From Neurospora tetrasperma FGSC 2508 (lineage: Eukaryota > Ascomycota > Sordariomycetes > Sordariales > Sordariaceae), in NCBI RefSeq assembly GCF_000213175.1, contig NW_009799102.1:1189286-1253285 (forward strand): a stretch of DNA of 64,000 nucleotides. The letters run 5' to 3'. The translations under genes and the position numbers were made by a program. Each line of letters begins with the position of its first letter. The first letter of the stretch is position 1. Below the pieces are notes generated by a model. That model was not told the DNA's origin. It saw only the letters and a program-made list of their open reading frames with translations, and did no database searches. Positions 33,256-44,065 of the stretch are shown here, one piece after another.

Positions 33256-36200
33256 CTAAGCTGCTGCTGCAACAGCTTGGCCGACTTGTCCCTGTCCGGC
33301 TGCTGTTCCGGCGGCTGATGGGGAGTCCTGACTTTGGCGTTGGCTGCCATCGGTAATGTTAGGAGATGGCACCGACGGGAACAGAATCTCTTTCTTCCCG
33401 TTGGCTTTGTAATGGAGGACAATATCATTACCACCCTTCCAGACGTGTGCGCGAAGGGTTGCGAGACTCATGGTGTTTGGCAAGAGCTAGGTGGTTTTGG
33501 TTCATGTCAGCACAAGCGCCACCCAGTTTCGCAGTAGGAATTCAGATCTCACCTGTTCATTGCAGTACAGCTCCAAGTACTCCTCGGGCTTCATCGCGTC
33601 TGGTTCCGGATTCTCCGGGTCAGCAGGCGGATCAATCCTCTCTGCCACGTACGCCAGTATCTTCTTCACCCTTAGCATCCTATTCGCGTTCAGGCGATTG
33701 TTCCCGTCCGCCACCGTGAGGGCCGGTAACGTATCCTGCCACGGGTACAGCACAAACGACACCTTGACAGGGTCTTTGGGTGGAATGACGTTCAGCAACA
33801 AAACCTCGCCGAGCCACTGGGGGCCCTTTTGCTCGATGATGTCCACGTCGGCGCCCACAGACTCCACGGTTCCCCGATACAGCTCGGCTGAGCCGCCTGA
33901 CGTCTCCTCCTGGATGATCACCTTGGTGCCCTTGGGCAATTTAAGCACCGGCGTGTCGTTGGGTAGGCTGGGGCAGATGCGTGTTTCGACCACCGTGTCG
34001 GGATTTTCGATTAGCTGCTTCTCGTACTCGTTGTGAATCTTCTGGATAACACCGTGGAAGCTATCGGCGAATTCCTTCTCGTGGTTTGAAGAGGATTCGG
34101 ACTCCTCGGCCTTCTCGTCTACTACGACTGGCTTATCGGCAACGGCATTGGAAGCTGAGCGACCGAGCTTTTTGCCGCCAAAGGACATGTTCATCCGGAA
34201 CTTCTTTCCAAACGGCGTGCTGGGGCTCTTAACTTCCTTGTCCTTATCCTTCTCCTTGTCTTTCTCTTTTCCGTTCTCGGTTGACGTCTTTCCGGTCTTA
34301 TCTTCTGACGCTCGAGACTCTGCAACCGGCGCCGGAGTTTGTGCTGTCTTGTTTGCGTCTGCGTCTGGTGCATTGATGGCGTCTGAAAAGTAGTCGAGTC
34401 GTTCTGCAGATGGCCTATTCGAAAGTTGCGACGAAAACCTGTCGAGGGGACTGAATGGCGTTCCAAAGTCCGCTCTTGGTCCCATGGGCGAGGCTGGAGT
34501 AGCGAGTCCGATTGCGAACCCTGGAGTCACAGGAGGGAACCGGAAGCCGTTTGCCCGCGGCGTCGTAACCTGCGAGTCAATGCCACCCGGCGGAGGAGGG
34601 ATTATTATCGATAGTGCGGGATTCACCCTTCCGACGGCTGCCCGTTGTTGTGATACTTCGTTCAACTTGTGTCTGTGTGCCTCGTCGCGTCGTATCTCTT
34701 CATCTATCAGGTTTGCAAAGAGATACCGCAGGATCCACTTTCCAAGATTTACTGTGAAGGGTTAGCACGATCCAGCGTGACAATAGTCGGTGATGAAGCA
34801 TACTCCTCTGGTCTTCCCGAAACTCCACGGGCTCCTCGAGCGTGAGCTCATCGGCATACGCCTCAGCGTCAAAGCAGTTGAATGGCTCTAGGACCACTGT
34901 CAAGTTGCCCGAGCTAATGTCTATTGAGCACCATGGAGCCACGGCCTCTAGGGTATTGACCTCGGGTTCTACATCCTCCAAATGCCTCTTTCCAAAACTC
35001 TTGATGGGTTTACACTAATCGAGACAAGACAGTCAGCAAAAGTCACGTTCACATTCACAATCACAAACTTCGGGAAACTACGAGGTCTCACTTTGATCAA
35101 ATCCCACAACACTACATCCCCAGCCGTGTCCACTGTTAGGACCCGCCGCCTGTCATTCAGAAGACGGTGCTTAACCAGGCCAAACTGGCCCTCAATCGTT
35201 TCTTCCGGCAGATGGTGTATCGGCTCGACTACGCTTACCGCGGGGTCTGTTATCACTTCAGATCCTTTTCGTGTATGTGTTGCAACCGATTCTGCCCCAT
35301 CTCGACTGGGAGCAAGCGGGAAAGAAGCCGTGTTCGAGATGCGCAAAATGGACTTGGCCGGAATCTCCCGCTTGGGGGTAGGTGACCCTGTTGGCATAGG
35401 GGGTCCAGACTGGAAAGTACTTTCCCTGCTCCTCGTCGACACAACGGAGGCCCTCTGAGGCCGGAACCCCCCTGGGAGCTGAATGTCAGCGGTTGTGTCG
35501 ACGCTCTGCCAACGGTTGATCGATGACCGTGACGTCGCCGTCCACACAGAGTTTCCACAAGCGACAACCTTGCTCACGCCATCATGCTCCTGTGCGACGG
35601 CCAAGGACAGGCCATCGTCCAAATCACCCAAGGTGCCTCGCACATCGGTTTTGACCACCAAGCCCGACCGATCACTGCTGTAAAAGACACCGAGTTCAGG
35701 GTCTTCGGCAAACAGAGACCATACGCTGTCATTGTGCATAGTGAGAGTGTGCATACACCTGCCTGCAGTGACGCTCCAAACCTTGACCGTCTGGTCGGAA
35801 CTAGCCGTCATGACCATGTCGCCCGAAGAGTTGACCAGAATGGCCCGGATGTTGTCGGTATGACCGACGAATTTGGTGATGCGCTTGCCCGTCTTGGGAT
35901 CCCATAGGCGAACCACGCTCTCGGGACCACCGCTGGCGAGGATGGAGTGGTTGACGGCCAAGGCATAAACGCTACCCTTCTCTCGCACCTCCTCGCCACT
36001 GACATCTATCTCTAGTCGCTTGCCGGCGCCTGACAAATCCCAGAGATATATTTTACGGTCGAGGCCACCCGAGGCTACCCAGTTGGTGGACTGTGACGGT
36101 GTCGCAACGCACTTGACGTAATCGGCGTGCTGGCCAATGGTGGCTGGTTCAGTGGCGTCGCTTCCGTGGGGTCGCCATACTTTGACAAGGAGATCGGATG

Positions 36201-36695
36201 AGGCAGACACCACGGCGGAATGTTGTTGGGCTAAAGCGAGATCGTTGATCCAGTGTGTATGCGCTTGTGTTTGGGAACGGAATCTGGTCGTCTGCTTGGG
36301 CCTGGCATTGGCGCGCGAGGACGAGGTATCGACAACGGCGGAGTGGGAGGAAATCGGGGCAATGCAGTCGGGAGGGACGTCCCAAGCGCATACTGTGCCG
36401 TCACGGCCGCCGGAGTAGCTGTGTCGTGTCAATTGAATCAGTACATGGACGGGATTCGATCGATAATCGGTGGGGACACGAGGATGAGGGTATATGCTCA
36501 CAGAATAGCATTGTCGCGATCGACGGCGAGACCGTTCACGCCGAGCCGATGGCCACCAGGTGAGGAGTTTGGGAGCTCGAGAACTGCAGTAAAGTACGAG
36601 TGTGATTAGCCATGCGCCCTGTGTTGCGCCCGAACGGAAATGAAGACGAAAAGCGACGAACCATAGCTTATTCTTTGGCGAGCCTTTTTGGCCAT
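33256..36695 (-). CDS. bun107: WDR48/UAF1-like WD40 protein (deubiquitinase cofactor, Bun107 type)
   Basis: Model: complement(join(33256..33486, 33553..34751, 34804..35014, 35092..36418, 36502..36583, 36662..36695)), 1027 residues. WDR48-type proteins bind and activate USP1/USP12/USP46-class deubiquitinases; in fission yeast Bun107 works with Ubp9. The start [16 protein letters not shown] and the spliced [10 protein letters not shown]...[13 protein letters not shown] agree with the family. Seven to eight WD repeats follow (for example [37 protein letters not shown]), then a linker rich in S/P, a last repeat ([17 protein letters not shown]) and the DUF3337 region ([40 protein letters not shown]). 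The C-terminal exons encode a ubiquitin-like fold ending in [20 protein letters not shown]. All five introns keep phase and restore conserved blocks. Exon 1 is only 34 nt. A 7-codon uORF ends 8 bases before the start. Confidence 0.93.
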
Positions 36696-36703
36696 GGCGT
36701 AGA

Positions 36704-36727
36704 TTAAAGGACCGGGCGAGCAATCAT
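36704..36727 (-). other. uORF of 7 codons just before the WDR48-like start
   Basis: On the minus strand an ATG at 36727 opens MIARPVL and stops with TAA at 36704, 8 bases before the main ATG at 36695. Placed this close it should hinder initiation at the main start unless skipped by leaky scanning. Confidence 0.5.
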
Positions 36728-38089
36728 GCGCAATTGTTTTGTTTTTGTACGTCTGCTATGACGGATGGGAGCTGAGCAGTGGGGACCGGGGATGGTCGGG
36801 TGAGCGCTGCGGGTTCCTGGGGTTCAACGGCCACACGCGCGATGTCCAGTGTGAAGAAGTTCCGTTCTCTTGGCGTATCCTGGGAGTAGGTATCTGACTG
36901 GTTGACGAGGTCGCTCCGAGCAATAGTAGCAAATTCTATAAAGGGACGGTACCTGCGTGTCGAGGTATAAGATGACGTATATGGCTTGACGCGAGTAAGA
37001 GTGGACGAACGAGGGTGTATAAGACGTCGAGGTCGTTCAGCTGCCGCGATGGGGTGTTGAGCTGTTATGGGTGGATTGAATGGGCGGGCGGCTTAGTAGA
37101 TTATGTGTGCACTGCCCCGTGATGGGTGGATAAATGCAAGGCAGATTTCACTTGTAGAAGGCGCGAAGAGGGGGAGGTGGTATTAGGGAAAAGAACAATT
37201 TAGAAAAAAAAAAAAAAGAAGAACGAAAGCAACAAGTCGAACTGAGGAAATTGTAGGGAAGGGATGGGAGCAAGAGTTGGAAATCTAATGGAAGTCGAAT
37301 GTCGGATGGTACCACCTACATGTACCTAGAATAGACGGCAGTATCTACAGTGTAAGTTGGGAAATACCTGCGATTCGCCGAGTGTCGAGCCCAGGCTGAT
37401 GACAACTCCCCGGCTAGAAAAGAATGGGACGGGGATACAGGCACTTTGGACAAGACGTCTTGGCATTCTGGATAGAGTCGTTGTTGTTTTTATTCCAAAG
37501 AAGCCTCAATAGTAAAGTCTTCAGCTGGGGATTTTCCCACCTAAATGCTATGCTACCTACCTGTCGTGTACCCAAATCTGGTCACATTCGACGCCGGGCA
37601 CGTTGAAGTCTGAAAGTTGGTAATTGGTTGATAAACTTCCGAATGCTTTCTGTTCAATGGAAGACAAATGGAAGCTTCCAAAAGCTGGGGAATGCCCTGG
37701 GATGGACAGCAAAGAGATGTGTACTCCCTAATGAATGGTACTTTGAAGCTGACTCAAAAGGGGTTCAAGTGGCTCCTTTCTGAAGTATCTTTGCAATGAT
37801 TGTACATCAACGACACTCACTACACTGTAACTTGAGCTGGGATAGGCGTCCAAGCGCTGTGGATGTCACCGTGCGGGTTATCAGCATAGATGACCGAGAG
37901 CTTGGGCCACATCACCAGTTAATTGTTAGTGCAGTTCTGTTTGGTGACGGACTGTCACGGCGTCGTCAAGCATTCTGACACTTCAACATCTCCACCCTCT
38001 CCCCGTTGTCACTTCACCACTCACATCCTTCATCCTCCTCCTCCAACCGCAAGGTGAGGTGAACGCACCACACTTGGACAGGCTATGGA
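36728..38089. other. Divergent promoter region, WDR48-like and TilS-like genes
   Basis: About 1.36 kb without a gene. It has a 14-base A run at 37204-37217 and a TATA-like CTATAAAG near 36936. The last 100 bases before 38090 are pyrimidine-rich leader. Confidence 0.5.
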
Positions 38090-40498
38090 ATGGTCACGCC
38101 GCTACAGGTCTTCCACCGCAGCGCCCGGGCAATCAGCGCCCGCGAGTTCGAAGATGCTCTCCACTCAATATGCCGGCCCCGGTTTCCTCCGGCCTTCAGT
38201 CCCAGACATCGCCATATCGGCTGTGCCATAAGCGGAGGCGTGGATTCCATGGCATTGGCTTTCCTCTTCCACCGGCTTAAGCAAGAAAAAACTCTAAACG
38301 CCAGCGTTTCCCCCAACGAGCAGTTTCGCGTCGGCGACAACATTTTGGGCAAGGTCCGCGCCGTCATTGTCGACCATGGCTTGCGCGAGGGCAGCGACGA
38401 AGAGGCACAAAAGGTGGCACATGCCATCAAGACCAAGATTGGCGACATGGTTGACCCTACCATTGAGACCATCAACTGGGAGTCTGAACTCGGCCCCGGT
38501 GTAGACCCCAAGACTCACCCAAGCATTGAACCCTTGGCCCGCAAACTTCGCTATGCCGCCATTGCGGGCGTGTGCCTGCGTCACAACATTTGTTCCCTCT
38601 TCACAGGCCACCATGAAGATGACCAGTATGAAACCATTCTGATGCGGATGATCAGCGGCCGCGGCTACCGTGGTCTTCAGGGTATCCCGAACGCCGTAGA
38701 CATTCCAGAGTGCTACGATATTCACAACGTCTACCAGAGTGGTTACTTGGATGACCAAGAGTCCACAAGCCCGTTTTGGACCAGGATGCCGACGGGCAAG
38801 CGGATGAAGAAGTACCTGAAGTACAGCCTGCGTGACCAGCTCGATCCGCAAACGCTCCAGTATGAAATTGCCTATGGCATGAGGAGTGATGGAAGCCAGT
38901 ACTTCAACGAGTACCAGCGCACACACCGCAAATGGGGAGACTACCCTCCTGTCCCAGAGGTCGATGCCGAGGATGGTGGCATCATGATCTACCGCCCTCT
39001 GCTTGGCTTCGGCAAGGACAGGCTCATTGCCACGTGTGAGGAGAACGGCATACCATGGTTCGAAGATCACACCAATGCAGACCCAACTTTCACTCCCCGC
39101 AATGCCATCAGATACTTGGTCAAGCATCACCAACTCCCAAACGCCCTCCAAAAGCCTGCCATCTTGCAGCTTGCGGCACGATGCCGCGCCAGGGTTGCCG
39201 CCGAGGAAGCTGAAGCCGGTAGAGTTCTCGAGCGACTATATGTTCACGATCTCGCAACGACAGCTGGGACAGTAGAGGCCGAAATGCCTAGGTTCAGACT
39301 CCCAGGAGGCCCCAGGTTGTCTCGGAGGTCCTCTGTTTGGCGCAAGAGGCGTCTTGTCCACTATCGCACCATTGCGGCCATCGTCATACGGCGACTGCTC
39401 TCGTTGGTAACACCCAACCACAACCTCCCAACCCTTGCGGATCTCGATTACTCCGTCGCGTTACTCTTTCCAGAGCTGAGGCTTCCCGATGAAAAGGAGA
39501 TCCCAACACTCCAAGGCGAACCCAAGGGCTACATGATCTCCGGCGTGCACCTGGACCCCCTTATCCAACCCAATGGTTCCGTCCGCTGGCGGCTCTCCCG
39601 AGCCCCTTACCAAGCCAAAACTCCCGCCCCAACCCTACGATTATCCCAAAGCGCCTTAGCCTCGCGTTTCCTCAAGGAACCCTCCGAGTGGGCCTGGGCA
39701 GGCTGGACAAAATGGAAGCTCTGGGACGGCCGCTACTGGATCCGGCTCCGTCACCGCGTGCCCTGTCCCGTGCGCGTCGCCCCCTTCGAAGCTGTCTACC
39801 AAAAAGACTTCCGCGAGGGTCTTCTTCTCGGCCAGAAGGTCAAGCACAAGGAACTGCTCGCCAGCATGCTGAAAGCCTACGCCCCCGGCCGCATCCGGTA
39901 CACCCTGCCGGCCGTGTACGCGGAGACCGATCTCTCTGGATTCATTCAGGGGAACGAATCTTACTGGCCTCAACCGCCCGAGCATTTGCGTCGGGCCGCG
40001 GCTGGTATCGCTGAGGATGACCACAGCACTCCCACCCCGGAAACAGTAACCACCAAACAACTCCAGAAACACCTGACCAAAGAACAGATACACGAACTAT
40101 TGTGGTTCTACAAAGAATGGGAGGATGAACAAGCTGCAAGCTTCAGAGATTATGACGAAGTCTGGGAAGAGAGTCGGTATCTAAGCAACCCTTCCACCAC
40201 TTCTCCTCAAAGCCATAAAAATCAGAGAAAGCTCCTCGCCCTTCCCACCCTGGGCCTCTCGCTCCCGGGTATCTACGACTGGGTACAGTGTGAGGTGCGG
40301 TATCGCAAGATTGATGGAGACTTGTTGCGGCGCGGCACTTCGTGGCAGCGGTTCAAGTTTTGGCGGACGCGGGATGCGGGGTTTAGCCTAAGGAGGCGGG
40401 AGACTTTGTTGGAGAGAAGGGAGTGGTTGGGCTTGAAGAGGAGGGAGATGGTAGGAGAGGTGCCGGTTAGTGTTGCCGATGCTTTTAGGAGTGATTAA
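38090..40498 (+). CDS. tRNA(Ile)-lysidine synthase (TilS)-like protein, probably mitochondrial
   Basis: Single exon, 802 residues. TilS ligates lysine to C34 of the CAU-anticodon tRNA-Ile so that it reads AUA; fungi use it for mitochondrial tRNA. The PP-loop ATP-binding motif SGGVDS (48-53) follows a beta strand (HIGCAI). The second family motif FTGHHEDDQYET (about 182-193) is followed by RGYRGLQGI, and a PLL-x-F-x-KDRLIATCEENGIPWFEDHTN block completes the N-terminal catalytic domain. The remaining 400 residues are fungus-specific, with basic and W/R-rich stretches. The N-terminus (VFHRSARAISAREF) is basic and hydroxylated with few acids, compatible with a mitochondrial presequence. An out-of-frame ATG at 38085 overlaps the start and opens a 48-codon frame ending at 38231. 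Far longer than bacterial TilS (about 430). Confidence 0.9.
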   Translation: MVTPLQVFHRSARAISAREFEDALHSICRPRFPPAFSPRHRHIGCAISGGVDSMALAFLFHRLKQEKTLNASVSPNEQFRVGDNILGKVRAVIVDHGLREGSDEEAQKVAHAIKTKIGDMVDPTIETINWESELGPGVDPKTHPSIEPLARKLRYAAIAGVCLRHNICSLFTGHHEDDQYETILMRMISGRGYRGLQGIPNAVDIPECYDIHNVYQSGYLDDQESTSPFWTRMPTGKRMKKYLKYSLRDQLDPQTLQYEIAYGMRSDGSQYFNEYQRTHRKWGDYPPVPEVDAEDGGIMIYRPLLGFGKDRLIATCEENGIPWFEDHTNADPTFTPRNAIRYLVKHHQLPNALQKPAILQLAARCRARVAAEEAEAGRVLERLYVHDLATTAGTVEAEMPRFRLPGGPRLSRRSSVWRKRRLVHYRTIAAIVIRRLLSLVTPNHNLPTLADLDYSVALLFPELRLPDEKEIPTLQGEPKGYMISGVHLDPLIQPNGSVRWRLSRAPYQAKTPAPTLRLSQSALASRFLKEPSEWAWAGWTKWKLWDGRYWIRLRHRVPCPVRVAPFEAVYQKDFREGLLLGQKVKHKELLASMLKAYAPGRIRYTLPAVYAETDLSGFIQGNESYWPQPPEHLRRAAAGIAEDDHSTPTPETVTTKQLQKHLTKEQIHELLWFYKEWEDEQAASFRDYDEVWEESRYLSNPSTTSPQSHKNQRKLLALPTLGLSLPGIYDWVQCEVRYRKIDGDLLRRGTSWQRFKFWRTRDAGFSLRRRETLLERREWLGLKRREMVGEVPVSVADAFRSD

Positions 40499-41023
40499 GC
40501 AGGGAAGACATGTGTGGAGGTAGGAAGATGTGTGACACTTGGCTGTATGTTATGTATTCGTCTTGTGCATATGATGGTTGTAGAATCACAATACCCTCAC
40601 TGTTAGAGAACTACGTAGAGGAGATTTTCCAACGGACCAAGATACTCAGACCAAACGCCACCTTCCTGGCAGCAACGCCAGTTTTCGCCCATTATTTATC
40701 CATTTCGTCCCCATTTTCCCTCTTTCTTACTTCTCTCGTCACTCCCGTCACTATTTCCTTTGTTATGCTGTCTTGACTTCATACAACCCAAACAAAGCCA
40801 AGAGGGGTAAGACAAGCCAGCCTACACTGACGTCGCCGAAACTTCCAACGCCGGCAAGGACTCGATGAAAAGGTCTTTTAGTTGGCAAACAGGGAGCCGA
40901 GCCACTACAATCAGGCAACTTTGATCAATCAAAGAAAAGTGGAGTATCTCAGTCAGGGTCAGTTGGTGGTTCTGTCGGTGGAGGAGACGAGATGGGAGAT
41001 GGTCATGCGGCCGATGCCATTGA

Positions 41024-41057
41024 CATGCCATGCCATGCCATGCTATGCCATGCATGC
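41024..41057. repeat. CATGC pentanucleotide repeat
   Basis: About seven units of CATGC with one TATGC variant. Each unit contains the self-complementary GCATGC or CATG core, so the tract can fold on itself. Confidence 0.85.
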
Positions 41058-41168
41058 AATATAATACCCTTACCACGTGCACACCCGAACGGCCGCCGGC
41101 ATCAGGAAGGCTGGGGATTGCATAAGGTTCGGAAATATGAGCTTATTGCACACGAGTATTGAACAAGT

Positions 41169-41198
41169 ACACACACAAATTGTACACACACACACACC
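41169..41198. repeat. CA-rich dinucleotide tract
   Basis: Two CA runs separated by AATTGT, in the 3' UTR of the Bet4 gene immediately after its stop codon. Confidence 0.85.
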
Positions 41199-42619
41199 TT
41201 ACTCTTTCAACCCGAAATCCCTCTCCAAATCCGCCCACCTCCCACTCCGCATCGGATCCAGCTTCTTCAAGTTTCCCAACCAGCCCTTCAGGTCCTTCTC
41301 TTCCTGCTCATTCGGCTTTCTCCCCTGCAGCTGACAGAGATAAAGGGTATAGTCGAACAAGGCCTCATAAATCAACTTGGCGTCGTCATAATCTTCCAAC
41401 AGCTCCTGGATGCTCTCGATTTCGCGGCGCAGGTACGTGACGCGCTCCTCTTGCGTGAAGGCGGGGGCGATGGTCGGGTGCTCGACGGAGTTGACTAGGT
41501 TCAGCATGAGGAATTGGTGGTAGTACCAAAGGGATTGGTCGTCGGGGCCGACATTGATTGCTTCTCCTATTTTGTTGAGTTCTAGTATACGGACGTGGTT
41601 AGTTCTTATCCGACCGGTTTTTCCCATTTGGCTAACATAGTGACGGGAGGGGGTGGGAAAACTGACCTTCTTCAAAGAAAGCCTTCCGCGCCTCATCATT
41701 TGCGTTTCTCTCGTCCAGCAACCGCGGGATGAGTTTGCTTCGCGAGTCCCAGGCCGAAAAGTTGGAGAGGTTCTGTGATATCTTCTTGGTCGTGAACTCA
41801 AACTCTGACTCGACAAGACTCTTGCCTTCCAACTCTGGACTCTCCAGCTGCTCAACCACGTGCCGCCTGTATCCCCAGGCGTGAAAGTTGCGCTGGTCTC
41901 GCAGGAGCATCTTGGAGGTCAGACCCAGTTCTTCCTCCCAAATGTTTCGCGCCACAGGGACCGGCAGTCTTTCAATCACCTGCTTGAGGATCCACAGCCG
42001 GTAGCTCCAAATCCAGTAGCATTTTGGCGATTCGAGGAGGAGTGGAATGGTAAAGTGTAGTTCCTTCTGGAGTATTTGTTGGTCGTTTTGCTGATCCTGC
42101 TGTCGCGTCTGCTGCTTCTGTTCCTCGTCCTCCTCAGCTGTTGTACCACTCTTCCCAGTTGTCTGGGACTCGGGGGCGGGCGGGATCTCGGTCGACAAAG
42201 AGGAGGAGAAGTCGGCGGAAGAGGTTGTGGTAGTGGCGGTCGGAGAAGAAGTCGGCAACACCTTCGAGGGCGAGGAGCCAGGCGAGGGTTTGGACAATAA
42301 TCCAGAGATTAGGCAGCGCCTGCGGACGTTCCATACTGTGTAGTACTCGGGGTTGAGGCGCAGGAGCTTGGAGGTGAGGGCGAAGACGTCGGGGGAGTAG
42401 TCGTTCTTTGCGGCGTGATGGCGCACCTGGTCCTCAAGAGCGCGGTAGTCCTTGATGCGCTCGAGGTCCTTCTGGCGCTGCTCTTCGGTGCGCGTTCTCG
42501 AGGTGCGGGCTATGCCGTGGTTCGATCCGCCTTGCTGGGATGCGTCTCCCCATCAGTCAACAGCCTGCCAAAGTACCTAGCGTCTAGACTCGAGTCCGGT
42601 TGTGTCTTACATCGGCCAT
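41199..42619 (-). CDS. bet4: Rab geranylgeranyltransferase (type II) alpha subunit
   Basis: Model: complement(join(41199..41581, 41667..42534, 42611..42619)), 419 residues. Bet4 with the beta subunit Bet2 attaches geranylgeranyl groups to C-terminal cysteines of Rab GTPases such as Ypt1 and Sec4. Five PFTA (protein prenyltransferase alpha) repeats are visible: LLRLNPEYYTVWNVRR, SPKCYWIWSYRLWIL, QRNFHAWGYRRHVVEQ, LSNFSAWDSRSKLI and DDQSLWYYHQFLM. The N-terminus HGIARTSRTRTEEQRQKDLERIKDYRALED is typical. Exon 1 is only 9 nt (MAD) with donor GTAAGA and a 76-nt intron; intron 2 (donor GTCAGT, acceptor ACTAG) restores FFEEELNKIGEAINVGPDD. A low-complexity T/S/Q insertion (about 95-150) lies between repeats 1 and 2. 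Length is in the usual range for fungal orthologs. Confidence 0.94.
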
Positions 42620-44065
42620 GATACTGCTATCAACTGTCAACGGATTGATTCAGGGGCTAGGTTGGATGGGAAATCGGGGCTTGCTTCAAAGGGACATACA
42701 TGTTCCGTAGCCTTTGATGAGGTGACGTCGGAGAGGATGGGACGGGGCAGGCAACTGCTATCAGCGCGCTATACCTACTATGGTGTAGCGTCATATGGCA
42801 ATGCCGCTGGTTACCGGGAAAGCCCTGGTCTGTGTAAAGGCTTGGCGAAACAGCTCCAGAGCGAGTGGGGCTTATTGGGCTTATCGGGCTTATCGTGGAT
42901 GTCTTTACAATAACATCATGCAGGAACGAACTTCCACACCCAATCCTCCATTCCTCTTTCCATCTTTCAACTCTTTGATTCTGTGTTGTGTCTGAGTGGC
43001 CCTAGATGTGCCTGTGGTTCTTGCCAACACAACAACTACTTACGTCTACTACTACCGATTTTGGGCATCGTGCCTTCTTGATATGGGAGAATGGCCAACA
43101 TCCTGCAATGGACTGCAGTCAAAATGTCCACTCCAACCTCGCCGGTCTCGGCATGGTATCGTTGGGAATCACCCGCCCTCTGCCTATTCAGAGTTGCTCT
43201 TTCCTATTGTGCAGACTTGGGATGACAGACTCCGTCTTCGTTCCAACTGACCCGATCTTGCCTGCCTGTTTGACCTGTTACTGCTGATTGTTCAGTCATC
43301 TCATGAGTTCCCTGTGCCTGACTGACTTCCTGACTGCCAGCCAGCAAACTTCACTTCTTCCACTTGAACCTTCGAGATTGTCATGACAAACGAAACTGAA
43401 CTTACTACTTCATCACGACCTGCTTCATATCCGGGGGCGTTCTTGCACTCACTGCACACACAAACACTCACTTCACTAGGACATTGCGCTTCATCAATCA
43501 GTTGAAATGGCCGGCGTGGACGTCTAGGTGACGCTTTCTCAGTTTCGACATCAGTTTTCCCTCACAGAAAACTGCTGACCTCAACCTCATCGTTAACCCC
43601 CCAAAAACGCCTCCTCGACTCCATCTTCTTTTCCTCCTGCTTCTTCCTAGGAACACGCACCCGGAATTATTACTACGCTTCCACCACCATAGCAGCAGCA
43701 CTACTAACAATACCAGCATCTGAATACGGTTACTAACCTCGGACGGCGAATCGAGGATCGTTCGAGCACACCGACGACAAGTATTGCTTCTCGTCCAGGT
43801 TCTCGCACACAGCTCGACGTCTTTGTCGCTCCACACGCCCTTCGTTACCAGCAGATTCTCCCGGTTCTTATCATCACCATCTATCACTTCATTCAGCCGA
43901 CTTCACCAAACCATCGCATCACTCCAGCTTCGACAACCTGTGTGGTCTCGAGCTTGATGGGACCAGCTCACTAAACATTCTTTTTCCAGCTTATCTTTTT
44001 CTCACTTGAGGTCTGCTACTCGTGCTATCATCAGTACCTCGGTATATATCGGCTGTATCTTCGCT
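42620..44065. other. Divergent promoter region, Bet4 and Ama1-type genes
   Basis: About 1.45 kb with no gene. From about 43270 the + strand is C/T/A-rich, resembling a long leader of the APC/C activator gene, possibly with an untranslated intron (a candidate acceptor TCATCAG ends at about 44035). Confidence 0.45.

Larger units (their letters stand above)
40499..41198. other. Convergent 3' region with short repeats
   Basis: 700 bases between the stops of the TilS-like and Bet4 genes; no gene. It holds a CATGC repeat (41024-41057) and a CA-rich tract (41169-41198) that touches the Bet4 stop codon. Confidence 0.55.
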
